Origin: Tricholomella constricta
Lineage: Eukaryota; Basidiomycota; Agaricomycetes; Agaricales; Lyophyllaceae
Assembly (NCBI GenBank): GCA_013368375.1
Contig: JAACJP010000020.1
Location: forward strand, 372,001 to 436,000
Direction: 5' to 3'
DNA: 64,000 bases
Shown here: piece by piece, positions 48,191-58,977 of the stretch
How the letters are laid out: every line of letters begins with the position of its first letter
Numbering within the stretch: position 1 is the first letter of the stretch
Notes under the pieces: model-generated
The model's database searches: none
Seen by the model: only the letters and a program-made list of their open reading frames with translations
Told to the model about the DNA's origin: nothing
Translations under genes and position numbers: made by a program

Positions 48191-48414
48191 TGTAACGGAG
48201 TTACAAGTTGGGCGACCTTGCTGTTCACGCTGCACGTAAGCTTGACTAGTCGTCTATTTGCTACGTGTAGGTGGTGTACAAGGTCTGCTCTATACTTATG
48301 TAATATAGTTTATTAAATAGGCAACACCAGACGGTGTTGCCAAACAATAACATAATCGTGTCGATAAGATACGATTAGATAAGATTAATAGATAAGATGG
48401 TAAGCGCCCTTACA
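48191..48414 (-). repeat. 3' LTR of the inner element
   Basis: 224 bases, TGTAACGGAG..GCGCCCTTACA. Contains a 9-bp perfect hairpin GGCAACACC-AGAC-GGTGTTGCC at 48320-48341 next to TATTTAATA, a possible promoter or R-region structure. Confidence 0.97.
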
Positions 48415-48852
48415 TACCCCCCTTTAAGATCGCTAATAGCGATCTTTACCAAGGAGTAAAGCAAGAATATAGGGGAACAATGAGGGTATAGGTCCCGGCG
48501 ACCTATACCCACTAATCAAATACATATATGCGTAGCATTGCTACGTGTGTCGGTTAGAACCAAAAAAGACGAGGGTCTAGGTCCCGGCGACCTCTACCCA
48601 GTAATATACTTGCAGGAATACGTATTGATGATACGTATTTCTGGCTTATACCATAGTGGATACGATAGCTCCACTGCCCGGCCTCACTGTGCCGTGCGAC
48701 GATTCCCAGAACGGAGAACAACCGGTGTTGCGTTTTTGTTGAATACGCCACCTGCGGGTTGCTTCTCGAGAGTCAGGGGGTTCGCCCCTGACAATGGCGG
48801 TCGTCCCGACGGTGATCCCTACGTGTCGCGGATCGGTTCGTTGACGGGGGGA
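48415..48852 (-). other. Hairpin-rich untranslated 3' region of the inner element
   Basis: No ORF. Inverted repeats in quick succession: AAGATCGCT-AAT-AGCGATCTT (48426-48446); GGGTATAGGTC-CCGGC-GACCTATACCC (48484-48510, 11 bp); CGTAGC-ATT-GCTACG (48531-48545); a second, imperfect copy of the CCGGC-loop hairpin near 48573; AATACGTAT-TGATG-ATACGTATT (48617-48639). Confidence 0.85.
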
Positions 48853-51771
48853 TTAAGTTGTCTCCCCGACCACTGGCTCCATCACGGTATCAAAGTCGGT
48901 GGAGTTGGGATCCACCGGACCCGGGCTGGTGGTAATCACCGCCTGTGATAGAGGACCTGTTAGGTCCGACACGGGGTCCACTGGGGTTTCGACAGCGTCA
49001 ATTGACGCTGCCGCGACTGTGGATAATGTCGCGGGGGCAGGATTAGCTGCCGCCGGGTCCGCCATTTCGACGTTATTAAACGTCGATCCCGATGAAGCGG
49101 GAGTGTGCAGGTCCGGAGGGGGAAATTCCCCCGTCCGAACACGGAGTTCTCGGAAATGTGGGTCTTCGCCCACAAGCATCCATTCCGAGCTTACTAGACA
49201 GTCTAGCAACTCGTTCTGGAGTTCCACGTGCATCAGCGTTTGGATGCGCGTGATGTCGTCGGTGGTAGGATGATACCACCCATCCCACTCCGGAATGGCG
49301 GGGGGAACGCCCAATTGGTCGAGACGACGTACTCGATCGTCGTCGGCGCTGCGGTACAGTTCCTTGAGAGGACCTGAATTAATGTAGTTATGGTCTAAAA
49401 AGTGTAGACCATAGGTGTAGCTGTGGTGTATCCAGCTAATTGGGATACCGCTATTGATAAGGTGTTGGATAACACCTTCTTGCGTGACCCGTCCCTCTGG
49501 GGCGCTCACTTGGATGCGAGGGATAATAACCTCGGGCCCTACGATCGGCGTGAAGGGCCGATCCGGATTGGCCTCGTTGTGAGCCGCCACTGCCTCTGAA
49601 TAAAGGTATGGGCGGGCGGTGATGGTTGCGAATATGCGCATAAACCATGCCCGCAAACTGTTCGGTGTTGGCGCAAGCGCATTGGCCAACAAGTATCCCC
49701 AAGTTCCGCGACGGTGAACGCGGAACCGGTAATCCATGACAATACCTCTGTATTGGTTTCTGGAACCAATACGACCATGGTGAATCATGTGTCGACACCA
49801 ATGCTCGACATCAAATGCATGACCAGGACCTGGCTGTGGCAGTCCGGCACCGCGCGTTGGCTTATCAGGCCGGTAAATGAAGGCCTTTCCAGGCCTCCTA
49901 ATCGGGCCGGCCTGCCAGATGGGCGACCGTCTATCGAACGGTCGGGCGACGTCCTTGAACTCCTCCATGGCGATACGCGCCATAGCCCGGTCGCGCAAAT
50001 GGGGCGCTACCATCAAGGACAATCGCCGAAATTCCCTAAATAGCTGGAAGGCTTGAGCCAGCTCTTCGTCCGTCACTCCACGCGGCCGGGTGACTACCAG
50101 CGTATGGAGCTGGTCTACTTCACGAGGGTTCATTGGGAACCCGCGTGGTACGACAGCGTATAGCCGCCCAGTTGGGGGACGGGAGTTTTGTCCCGTCCCC
50201 AGTTCGCTTTCTGAAATGCGAACTGCTGGGGCCAGTGCAAAAGCCCGGTTCTGGGCGGACGATACATATATCGTCCGCGATACCATGTCCCAGAAGCGAT
50301 TATCCCTCTCGTGGCGGTTGTCTATAAAAACCACCCCGAGCTCGTCGGGAATCCGCCCTGTCGCTTCTTTCTCCGCCTTGCGAGCCAAATTCTCGCGTTG
50401 TTTCTTCTTCCCGGCAGCCTTTTTCTTGCTGACGGGCTTGTCGTCGTCTGACGACTCGCCCCAATCCGACTCCGCCATAGCCTCGGCATAGGGGTCGGAC
50501 GCTTTCTGCTTGCCTTTGCTAGGAGGCGGCGATGGGGGTTGCACCATCGTAGTAGGTGGTGCGGGGAATGGCGCCGGCAACGTATATTTGCCGATAGGCT
50601 CCTTTTTCTGGGAGCCTCGTTCTGGATTCCGCACCCGGCTGTCTCCCGGGGGCGGTAGGGGGCGCGCTGCGGAGTCCTGCGGCGTTACTACCGCGGACAT
50701 CGTTGACGTCGACCCGCTCCCCTCGGGTTCTCGGCCAGGTAAGGGGCGCACTTGGCGCGACCCTCGGTCCTCATCCCGTTGGACACCATAATCAAGTGGG
50801 CGTTCATCACGCCTCACTTCCTGGTCGGGGTGTCGTCCCTGGCGGCGCCTGGGCTCACTCCATGCCTGCCGTGTTGGTTCGTACGAGGTGCGTTCTTCTC
50901 GACGCACCTCCGTTTGCTGTCTCTTCATGGGTCGGGATGATGGTCCCTCCCCTCGATCCGGCGACGCTACAGCCGGCCGTTTTCTTGCCAGGCTGAGTTG
51001 CTCAGCCATGGCCGTCTCTCTCGCCTTTACACGTGCCAGCTCCGCGCGGGCTCCCTCGTATCCATCTAGCAGCTGGGTAATGACCAGCTGCACCATTCCG
51101 TCGTCCAAGAAATCACAGAATTCGCGGTGAATACCCGCGTCTTCCAGTCGGTCCAAGATGGAGTTGAGGAGACCATCGTTTTCGGATGGTCTCCGCGAAC
51201 TTGATGCAGACGACGCTCTTCGGTCGTCTGTCGGTCGTCGCGAACTCGATGCAACTGCGTTCTGCGCCACGGGACGTCGCGACGATTCGCCACGTGGCGC
51301 CTGCGCCGGAGGAGTCGGTGCCCGTAGACGACTCTGGTCGTCTACCTCCATCTGCTCCGATTCATTGTACCGCGTTTGTTGCGGTACCGGTGGCATGGAC
51401 ATCTGGGGATACCACATCGACTGCGGGTACCCCATCTGGCTCGACATTGATGGCATCTGTTGAAATGCCATCGACGGTTGATAAGAACCACCCATAGGTG
51501 GTTGTTGCCCTTGATGGATCTGTTGGCTCATGTGGCCAACCGGCGAGTATGGTTGGTGCCCCTGATGGGGCGGTTGGCTCATCTGGCCAACCGACGGGTA
51601 CTGGTATATATGGGGCTGCGGCCCCATGTAGGTAGGATGCGGGGGCGCGTTTTCCGCGCGCCCCTGCAGTTCCCCCCCACTTGAACTCGTTCCCGGGTTC
51701 AAATTTTGAAATTCGGTGCGGCTGTCGCCGCCCCGAGTCGCGTCGTTGCTTGAGCTTTGGTTGGGGTTCAT
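48853..51771 (-). CDS. 972-residue accessory ORF of the inner element, function unknown
   Basis: Intact frame from ATG 51771, between pol and the 3' LTR, where env or accessory genes sit. Residues 1-150 are Gln/Pro/Met-rich with a repeated YxPVGxMSQ..HQGxQP motif. Residues 150-220 are Ser/Arg-rich (SSRRPTDDRRASSASSSRRP). Next is a helical stretch (LLNSILDRLEDAGIHREFCD, AELARVKARETAMAEQLSLA), then charged disorder with KKKAAGKKKQRENLARKAEK. From about residue 480 there is a folded-looking domain (GVVFIDNRHERDNRFWDMVS, IVMDYRFRVHRRGTWGYLLA, IPISWIHHSYTYGLHFLDHN). No signal peptide or membrane segment, so not an envelope. No known fold recognised. Low-complexity head plus basic patch could suit RNA or particle binding, but that is speculation. 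Confidence 0.85.
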   Translation of the reverse strand: MNPNQSSSNDATRGGDSRTEFQNLNPGTSSSGGELQGRAENAPPHPTYMGPQPHIYQYPSVGQMSQPPHQGHQPYSPVGHMSQQIHQGQQPPMGGSYQPSMAFQQMPSMSSQMGYPQSMWYPQMSMPPVPQQTRYNESEQMEVDDQSRLRAPTPPAQAPRGESSRRPVAQNAVASSSRRPTDDRRASSASSSRRPSENDGLLNSILDRLEDAGIHREFCDFLDDGMVQLVITQLLDGYEGARAELARVKARETAMAEQLSLARKRPAVASPDRGEGPSSRPMKRQQTEVRREERTSYEPTRQAWSEPRRRQGRHPDQEVRRDERPLDYGVQRDEDRGSRQVRPLPGREPEGSGSTSTMSAVVTPQDSAARPLPPPGDSRVRNPERGSQKKEPIGKYTLPAPFPAPPTTMVQPPSPPPSKGKQKASDPYAEAMAESDWGESSDDDKPVSKKKAAGKKKQRENLARKAEKEATGRIPDELGVVFIDNRHERDNRFWDMVSRTIYVSSAQNRAFALAPAVRISESELGTGQNSRPPTGRLYAVVPRGFPMNPREVDQLHTLVVTRPRGVTDEELAQAFQLFREFRRLSLMVAPHLRDRAMARIAMEEFKDVARPFDRRSPIWQAGPIRRPGKAFIYRPDKPTRGAGLPQPGPGHAFDVEHWCRHMIHHGRIGSRNQYRGIVMDYRFRVHRRGTWGYLLANALAPTPNSLRAWFMRIFATITARPYLYSEAVAAHNEANPDRPFTPIVGPEVIIPRIQVSAPEGRVTQEGVIQHLINSGIPISWIHHSYTYGLHFLDHNYINSGPLKELYRSADDDRVRRLDQLGVPPAIPEWDGWYHPTTDDITRIQTLMHVELQNELLDCLVSSEWMLVGEDPHFRELRVRTGEFPPPDLHTPASSGSTFNNVEMADPAAANPAPATLSTVAAASIDAVETPVDPVSDLTGPLSQAVITTSPGPVDPNSTDFDTVMEPVVGETT

Positions 51772-51899
51772 TGTGTTGGTGGTGGTGGTTGAAGTTGATT
51801 ACGCGTACTAGCGCGAAAAAACATATTTACCCTCCTGTCATACCTTTTGATGGTTATGTAATTGTCTTGATCGCCGTGGTCACATGATCGCGCCACAGT

Positions 51900-54800
51900 C
51901 TAGACTCGTCGCGGCAACTTAGACGCGCTCCTTACTCCCTGCAATTCAAGATAGCGGTCGAGTGCCGCTAGCTTGTTGCAGTTCGCGTGCGGTTCCCAGG
52001 TGGTGTCTCCTAGGCTCCACCGAACTTGGTATTCGATAGTGTTATCTGGGGTCCATCTATGGCCCAAGATCTCTTCCACAAACCATTCATGATTATCCGG
52101 CGCCCCAAAATCATAGGGCTCCGGATGGGTTCGATTTGGAAACATTGTATCATTCGTTGCGTAGTAGGGACGCAACAGAGAAATGTGAAACGCTGGATGT
52201 ATCCGGCGCTCCATAAGCGCCATCGGCAATTCCAACGTGTAGTTCGAGGTTTCTGGCATGGCTTTCAAGACTTTGTAGGGCCCGACAAACTTCGGGCACA
52301 GTTTTCGGGCACGTCCCTTGGGGAGATTCAGATTCTTGGTTGATAGATACACCAAGTCACCCCCATTTATATCAGGGCCGACCGCGCGACGCCTGTTAGC
52401 CTCGCGCGTTTGAAATACGCGCGCCTCGATGATAGCGTCATGCGCCTCCGCTATGTTTTGCAATGTGCGCTCGGCATATTCCCGAATTCCCTTTGGAATT
52501 ACGCTGTCTGAGCGTATCTCCTTCAACATGGATGGCATATAGCCACTATTGAGCTCGAATGGAGCGAACTTGGTAGTGGCCGATACACTTGCGTTTATCG
52601 CAAATTCGGCCATGGGTGCACGGTCTACCCAATCCTTCTGGTCATGCCTCACGACGGCGCGAAATATTTGTCCAATGCTACGATTGGCCCGCTCCGTCTG
52701 TCCATCCGTTTGAGGGTGGAATGAAGTCGACATTAGGAGCTTAGCTCCTAATAATTTATGTAGTTCTCGCCACCAGCGCGATGTAAACTTAGAGTCTCGA
52801 TCGCTTACAATCGAACTCGGTAGGCCATGTAGCCTAACAATCTCCCGTAGATATACCCAAGATAATTGGGCTGCGGTCATAGTCGTATGTATAGGTATCA
52901 GATGCACCATACTTGTCATGCGACAAATTACTACCCAAAGGTAGTTAAATCCCTTAGATTCTGGGAATGGACCGATAAAGTCCATTCCGATGGAGTCCCA
53001 GGGCTTCGTTGGTACGGGCAGAGAATGTAATTTCCCTGACGGCTTCTGGTTGGACGTCTTGATCTGCTGGCAGTATTCGCACGTTTTACAAAACGTACGC
53101 ACGGTAGTGGCTAACGAGGGCCACCAGTACCATCGTCGGATATATTCCGTTGTTCGTTCCGCACCGAAGTGGCCCATAGTTTTATGGGCTTGCTCAACGA
53201 TTGGTGTGATGAGCTTCGGCTCTCGCGGTATGCATAGAACGCTGTCATTGGCAGTGTTCTTGGTCCATATCAGCTTGTCTTTCGTAGTAAAGTTACGAAA
53301 GTCTTTGGGGGTTTCGATAATAGCCGAAAATAGTTTATCCTTTGGGTAACCGAGGATAACTTCACGGAGGATATTCGCATCCGTCTTATCTGGAGGAGGG
53401 ACAACTGTATCCCTCCCTAACACAATATCTCCAACAGTGCGTTCACGCTCGGTTGGACTTATACTCTCCTGAGGGTGAGATGATGGTCGAGATGCAACAC
53501 TTGGTGCCGCCTCTTCCATAATTTGGGCTTCAATATCCCGGTCCTCCTGGCGTTCTTGAAGCCGCTTGCTGCGACGTATCTCTACGTCCTTCATTGCTCG
53601 AATTTCGACCACTTTCTCCACGATCTCATGGTATCGTGGAACTGGTAGATCTTCTCCAGTGGGGTCGATTCTTGCATCGGCGGCTACGAAGTCGTGGACA
53701 TCGTATCTATCTTGCGGATTATCGCTCTCAAAGTATCGCGATAAGCAGTCGGCGACTTTATTCAGTTCGCCTTTCACATACGTGATGTCGAAGTTAAATC
53801 GCGACATATACTCCATCCAGCGACGCTGCCTAGGTGATAAGTTCACCTGGGTCTTAAAGAACTCGAGGGCTTTGTGGTCGGTAATAATGTGGATTTTATA
53901 TCCCACAAGTTTATCCTCCCACTTTAATAGCGCCTCAAGAATCGCCAACATTTCTAATTCGTGCACAGCATAATTTTGCTGCGCATTAGTAAATTTTCTA
54001 GACATGAATCCCGCCGGTTGAGCTTGGATCCATGTAGGTCCTTGCCCATACATCGCACCGACGCCTGACTTCGAGGCGTCACATATGATCCAAATTGGTT
54101 CGCCTGTCTTCGGTTGTATAGGCCGAATTATTGGTGTCGTGCAACATATATGCTTGATCATCTCAAAGCATCGTTGGTGAATAGGCCTCCAGTAGAATGG
54201 CGACCCATTTTCGGTCATCGCCATTAATGGTCCAGTGTACGCTGATATATCTGGGAGAAATTGTCCCAGATAATTCACCAGTCCAACAAATCGTTGGATA
54301 TCATTGTAGTTCCGAGGTATTCTCCATTCACGGATCCGTGCCAATTTATCCGCGTCGGGATGAATTCCTTGGTCGTCAATTATATGACCAAGGCAGTCGA
54401 CGCGATCCGAATACAGTTCGCATTTCTTCCACTTCAAATATAGGGATTGTTCGCGTAATCGCTCGAACACTACTCGTAGATGATCTTCATGCTCTTCGAT
54501 GGAATTTGAAAATATGAATATATCGTCCAAGTATACATGCATAAACTTCCCAATGACGTCCCGAAAAACGGACATCATTAACCGTTGAAATGTTGCGGGG
54601 GCATTACAGTCCCCGATTTGCATTATGTTGCTAACGTACGTTCCCGCTATTGTTGCAAAGGCGGTCTTGTGTACGTCCTTCTCGAGGATGCGTACTTGTT
54701 CATACGCATCCGTTAAATCGATCTTTGACCGTATCTTTCCCCGGGCAACATCCTCACGGATGACTTCCTGGTCCGGCAAGGGCGTAACGTCCTTTATAGT

Positions 54801-55797
54801 ATTATCGTTACGTTGCCGTGCGTCTAAAGGTGTTCTCAGGGAGCCGTCCTTTTTCGGGATACATAGCAGCGGCGCTGCTTGCTTCACCGATCGCGGCTCC
54901 CACCACTTGGAGTCCGTATACCGGTTAACCTTCGCGTAGAATTCCTCGCGAAGGGACATTGGACACCTCGGTGCATGATACTGGTATTGTTTCTCGTCGT
55001 CGACGAGGGTTATCTCGTGGTTGACTTCTCGCCAGGGTGGTAACTGTTGTTTCGTACCACCCACCATATCTTCAAATTCGTCATGCCATTGCTGACGAAG
55101 TCGTGGATAATCTTCTCTGGTAAGGCCTCCATTATGTGCCTTATCCTTTCCTTCTACAATTCTTACAGCACGGATATACACTGTGTCTTTATTGCTAGGT
55201 TTATCATCATACCTAGCCCGTAGTTTTACGAGAGCAAATTCACTCTCGTCCTTCACTGGCAACCGATATAACGGCCGTTTCGCCCGTTGTGTATTCACCG
55301 GAAAGTTCATTTCCGTTGGCTCGGACACTTCCTCAGGCCGAGGATTTCGGTACGCTTTTCCTAGCGTGCCTACATTCCGTCCTTCGTGTGCCCGCATGGA
55401 CGCTATTACTGCATTCCATTCTTGTGGCATTCTCGGATCGAACATCCACTCATATTGTGGATGTGGGTTGGGTCGGTCCCAAAATGATCGATTACTTGTA
55501 TTAGAACACGGTTCTGATCCCGTATCCTTGTCGGCTTCGTTCGTCTTTAGCGCTTCATCGTCGCACTGACGTTCTTCGCATGGCTTGTTAGCCTGTTCTT
55601 GTTCCTTCGAAGGCTCCGTTTGTGCCTTCTGCTGTCGTCGTTGATTTTTCTTCGTCTTCGGAGGTGGCTTATCCCCCTCCTTAAGAGTTTCTTGAAACTC
55701 TTCATCGGATAGTAGAAGTGCTGGGTGATCCTTTGGTAGGCTATTTATCGGCCTACCCTCATCCTCAGGATTGTCGTCATCCTCTACTGTTACTTTG
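51900..55797 (-). CDS. Inner chromovirus Pol: RT, RNase H, integrase, chromodomain
   Basis: Open from just after a UGA (55800-55802) with no ATG until 55445, in the same frame as the upstream protease ORF. From the ATG: linker; RT (LLCIPKKDGSLRTPLDARQR, KIDLTDAYEQVRI, CNAPATFQRLM, MHVYLDDIFIFSN with the YLDD catalytic box at about residue 305); RNase H (WIICDASKSGVGAMYGQ, ELEMLAILEALLKWEDKL, IITDHKALEF); integrase HHCC finger (HKTMGHFGAERT..CKTCEYCQQIK); core DDE (DSIGMDFIGPFPE, IVSDRDSKF, HPQTDGQTERANRS); GPY/F region (KFVGPYKVLKAM); chromodomain (WFVEEILGHRWTPDNTIEYQ, VRWSLGDTTWEPHANC). It ends KLPRRV, stop 51900-51902. All catalytic residues present. Confidence 0.93.
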
Positions 55798-55799
55798 AG

Positions 55800-56960
55800 T
55801 CATTCTTTTCGTTTTTCCAACGAGCGATGGCGCCTAATACGGCCATCGGTATCTTCCACTTTGACTCTCGTCGCTGGTGTAGCGACTCCGTTGACGATTA
55901 CTTCGTCACGGTTGAAGTCCAGCACGACTTTATTAGCGCGCATAAACGGCGTGCCTATGATCACGTCGTATCGATCAAAGTTAGCCAGGTCCATGTAAAT
56001 CTTGCCTTTAAACCCTGGAAGGGCGGTTTCCACTGTCGTGCCAAAGTTTACTGTGGCTCGACTTCCTTTCGTTCCGAGCTGTAGGATTAATGGGTCCTCC
56101 AGTGGGAACACTCGAATGTCGGCCACTTGAGCGAACGACGGTGTAAGTCCGGTAGTCGTACTTCCGGAGTCCCATAAGGTCCAGGCTTGATGGCCACCTA
56201 CGTTAATGTAGGTGACAAGGCACTCCTTGTCCTTTATCAATACTACTGGACGAGCGATCTTGTCTCTGCCCGTCCGCACTTTCACTTTGCGAATTGGTGG
56301 CTTATCATTGCGTTCTTCTGACGCAATGACTTCCGTCATCGCAAACATACGCTCGGTTTCATCGTCCCGAGCATAATATTCATTCTCGTAGACATCCATG
56401 TCTACGAATTCATCGTCCGCTTCTTCTTTGTCCGCCTCTGTATCGGGGCGTCCAGTTTCTCGTCCATCCGGCTCCTCAGGCGAAGTATCTTCGTCGTCCG
56501 CCTCGATCGCTGCGTCAATTGCCGCTGTATGAGCGGCCCTTAGGAATGCTCGGGGTTGCTTCTTGGGCTTCTTGCAATCCTTTGCGAAATGCCCTAGTCC
56601 TCCACAATTAAAGCACACCTCGCCAGGTGGGTGATTGTGGTGGCCATGATTTTTCGTATGATCGTGTAGCGGACGATCTCCAGTCTTTACTGCTAGTTTC
56701 TCGACGTGGGGCTTTTGTTCTCCGCGTCCTTGTGGTTCCTGAAACGTCGGTTTGGTATATGGCTTCGCGTTAGCTGCGCCAGGACGTCGAAAATTGATAA
56801 AGTTATTTTGTGGGACGTTCACTCGCCCCCCGTCTGGTTTCCTCAGCTGGCTCGGTTGAACCCGTTGAGCGGTTATATTCCGCTCGAAGTAATCAGCCGT
56901 TTTCTGGGTTGCTTGGTGTGCTAATCCCACCGCTAGGAACTCTTGTGCTGTGTTGATTTC
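55800..56960 (-). CDS. Inner chromovirus zinc knuckle and aspartic protease
   Basis: Frame is -1 relative to gag and has no ATG at its head (the first in-frame possible start is GTG). Reads INTAQEFLAVGLAHQATQKT, joining gag logically, then knuckle CFNCGGLGHFAKDC, acidic linker, then retropepsin WTLWDSGSTTTGLTPSFAQV (DSGS active site) and VIIGTPFMRANKVVLDF. It stops at UGA 55800-55802 (context GAA UGA CUC), with the Pol frame continuing directly. Confidence 0.9.
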   Translation of the reverse strand, partial: EINTAQEFLAVGLAHQATQKTADYFERNITAQRVQPSQLRKPDGGRVNVPQNNFINFRRPGAANAKPYTKPTFQEPQGRGEQKPHVEKLAVKTGDRPLHDHTKNHGHHNHPPGEVCFNCGGLGHFAKDCKKPKKQPRAFLRAAHTAAIDAAIEADDEDTSPEEPDGRETGRPDTEADKEEADDEFVDMDVYENEYYARDDETERMFAMTEVIASEERNDKPPIRKVKVRTGRDKIARPVVLIKDKECLVTYINVGGHQAWTLWDSGSTTTGLTPSFAQVADIRVFPLEDPLILQLGTKGSRATVNFGTTVETALPGFKGKIYMDLANFDRYDVIIGTPFMRANKVVLDFNRDEVIVNGVATPATRVKVEDTDGRIRRHRSLEKRKE

Positions 56961-58873
56961 GGGTGATACCCGTCATCAAATAGCGCCTTCCTCATTTCAC
57001 GCGGAAGTGTCTTGAGGAATTTCTCCAAGAACGTCCAATCATCCGTTCTTGCTGCCATGTTCATGGCATGATCAACAAGGTCATCATGCAAACCTTGTAT
57101 GCCTTTGCTCGCCGAGTAAGTAACGGCATTGAAGTCGTTACGGGCGTCCTGCATGGTTGACGGTAACACGAATCGATCATATAATCCTAGTATGACGTCT
57201 TCAAACGTCCAGTACTGCTTATCGCGGTTCACGTGAATAACGTGGCGATTGTACCACTTCCGAGCTTCACCGTCGAGGAACTCGGATGTTATCAGAACGC
57301 GCTCTTGGTCGCGTTCTGCTCCTCCAAATTGGCTCACAGCCAACATAACTACAAGGCTCGACAACCATTCTTCCAAGTCGCCGAACTTCGCACTTCCGCT
57401 ATACGTGCCCACGGACTTTGCGTCCGCACGGCGGGACTTCATCCCGTCAGGTAGCGATAGTCGTACTGATAGTCGCTCGTGCATCAGTTGATGCAGCCGT
57501 TCGTGCATCTTCGTTTTATGCTGCTCTCCTGCAGCATGAATTCCGTCCGCGATGGATTGACTCCGCCGGATCGGTGCAGGCATAGAGTAGCCTCGAGTCT
57601 GAGCTCGAAGCGGTGCCGATGCCGAGGGTTCGCTAATGCGAACCCGCATATCTTGACGGCCGTTAGCCATCGCCGTCGTAGGATTTCCTCCGACGGCCCC
57701 AGTTCTCATTCCAATCTCTGAACCCTGAGTTTGCGAGGCCCATTGCCGCGCCATCTCGTCGACGGGCATATGCCCCTCAAAGACGACCCCCTGATCGTCG
57801 TACTTCGTGAATTTGCTCTTTGATAAATCAGCGTTTCTCAATCGCTGATATACGACCCGCGTGTCCCACTCCTTGGCCAAAGGAGTCCGATCCCTAGGGT
57901 CTTTAGGGACTTGAATAACTGGCGCACTTTCGTTGCCAGCTGCCTGCGCGCTTGGTTCATTGCGCACAGTTGGTGGTTCTAGTGTAGCTTCACTAGTCGG
58001 AGCTCCTTTAGAACCCTGTGGTTGCGCATAATGCCCTTCCAGGGTCATTCTCTCGCGTTTCGCGGCAGCCGCTCGACGACGATAATTGTCGTCGGATTCT
58101 CCTGTTTGCCGCGCTTGATGCAGCACTGATACTGCCATAGCCGCCTCATCCAGGGGTTGATTTGATCCCGAGGCTATTGCTTGAGGCGTGAATAGGTCGA
58201 TTACTCGACCTTTTCCTTTGTCGATTGGGACACTCGTAATTCTGGGTGTCCCGGCAATTGAACTGCCTGCCCCGGTTGAAGTTCCCTTAGGGTACTTCCT
58301 TCTATATTCCGTGAATACTACGGACAACGCCTCCATGTATTGGTCGGCATATGCTTGCGCGACCAATTCCTTAACCGTGTCTACTCCGGTGAATCGCAGA
58401 ACGATCCTATCCGCTCGTTCCTCCAATCGCCTTCGCCGATGTTCGCTTAGAACATCGGTGGTCTTCCAGAATCGCGTCACACGCACGGCCAGCTCTACGT
58501 GGTCGATAGTTTCTTCTTCAACCTCGTCGGGGTCAGATAAATCGTCCTGGTCCGCTTCAACCTTCACGATGGTCGGGGTGATCACCCCGCGCGATCGACT
58601 TGATAGGCGGCTGCCTGGCCATCTCGCGGATGCCGCCCCAGGTCGGTGTGACCTGGCCAGTTCGTCGGCCAGGTTCCCAGGCATATTGCTGCGCGAGCTC
58701 GGCCGGAATTCTCCAGATTCTAGTCCTAAGAGATTCTGAGCTGGTGGGCTTTGGCCACCAGCTACCAGTCCGACTTCCACTGGGTCCAGTGGACGTTGTG
58801 ATGGAGGATGCGCTGTGAGTGCATCCTCGTGGTCCGGAATTCGGTCTTTTCCGGGTGTGGAATTTGGTGTCAT
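56933..58873 (-). CDS. Inner chromovirus Gag
   Basis: Starts MTPNSTPGKDRIPDHEDALT. A long disordered N-terminal region is followed by the retrotransposon capsid domain near the C-terminus: FGDLEEWLSSLVVMLAVSQF, ARKWYNRHVIHVNRDKQYWT, FEDVILGLYDRFVLPSTMQ, GIQGLHDDLVDHAMNMAART, FLKTLPREMRKALFDDGYHP. The frame ends STQHKSS, stop 56933-56935. The knuckle is encoded only after a -1 frame change into the next ORF. Confidence 0.9.
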   Translation of the reverse strand: MTPNSTPGKDRIPDHEDALTAHPPSQRPLDPVEVGLVAGGQSPPAQNLLGLESGEFRPSSRSNMPGNLADELARSHRPGAASARWPGSRLSSRSRGVITPTIVKVEADQDDLSDPDEVEEETIDHVELAVRVTRFWKTTDVLSEHRRRRLEERADRIVLRFTGVDTVKELVAQAYADQYMEALSVVFTEYRRKYPKGTSTGAGSSIAGTPRITSVPIDKGKGRVIDLFTPQAIASGSNQPLDEAAMAVSVLHQARQTGESDDNYRRRAAAAKRERMTLEGHYAQPQGSKGAPTSEATLEPPTVRNEPSAQAAGNESAPVIQVPKDPRDRTPLAKEWDTRVVYQRLRNADLSKSKFTKYDDQGVVFEGHMPVDEMARQWASQTQGSEIGMRTGAVGGNPTTAMANGRQDMRVRISEPSASAPLRAQTRGYSMPAPIRRSQSIADGIHAAGEQHKTKMHERLHQLMHERLSVRLSLPDGMKSRRADAKSVGTYSGSAKFGDLEEWLSSLVVMLAVSQFGGAERDQERVLITSEFLDGEARKWYNRHVIHVNRDKQYWTFEDVILGLYDRFVLPSTMQDARNDFNAVTYSASKGIQGLHDDLVDHAMNMAARTDDWTFLEKFLKTLPREMRKALFDDGYHPKSTQHKSS

Positions 58874-58977
58874 CGGGTCTCGGAAATTGGTGGGTTCTTT
58901 GATGTTGATAATAGAGTTTTGATTTTGACGTGGCTGCGTGGGTACGCAGCAATAAGAAGCTAGGTAGCTTAAAAAAA

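Noticed and set aside
48499..48600. Possible rho-independent-type terminator from the CCGGC-loop hairpin
   Set aside because: This is a eukaryotic element, and the hairpin has no following T run; treated as part of the general hairpin pattern.
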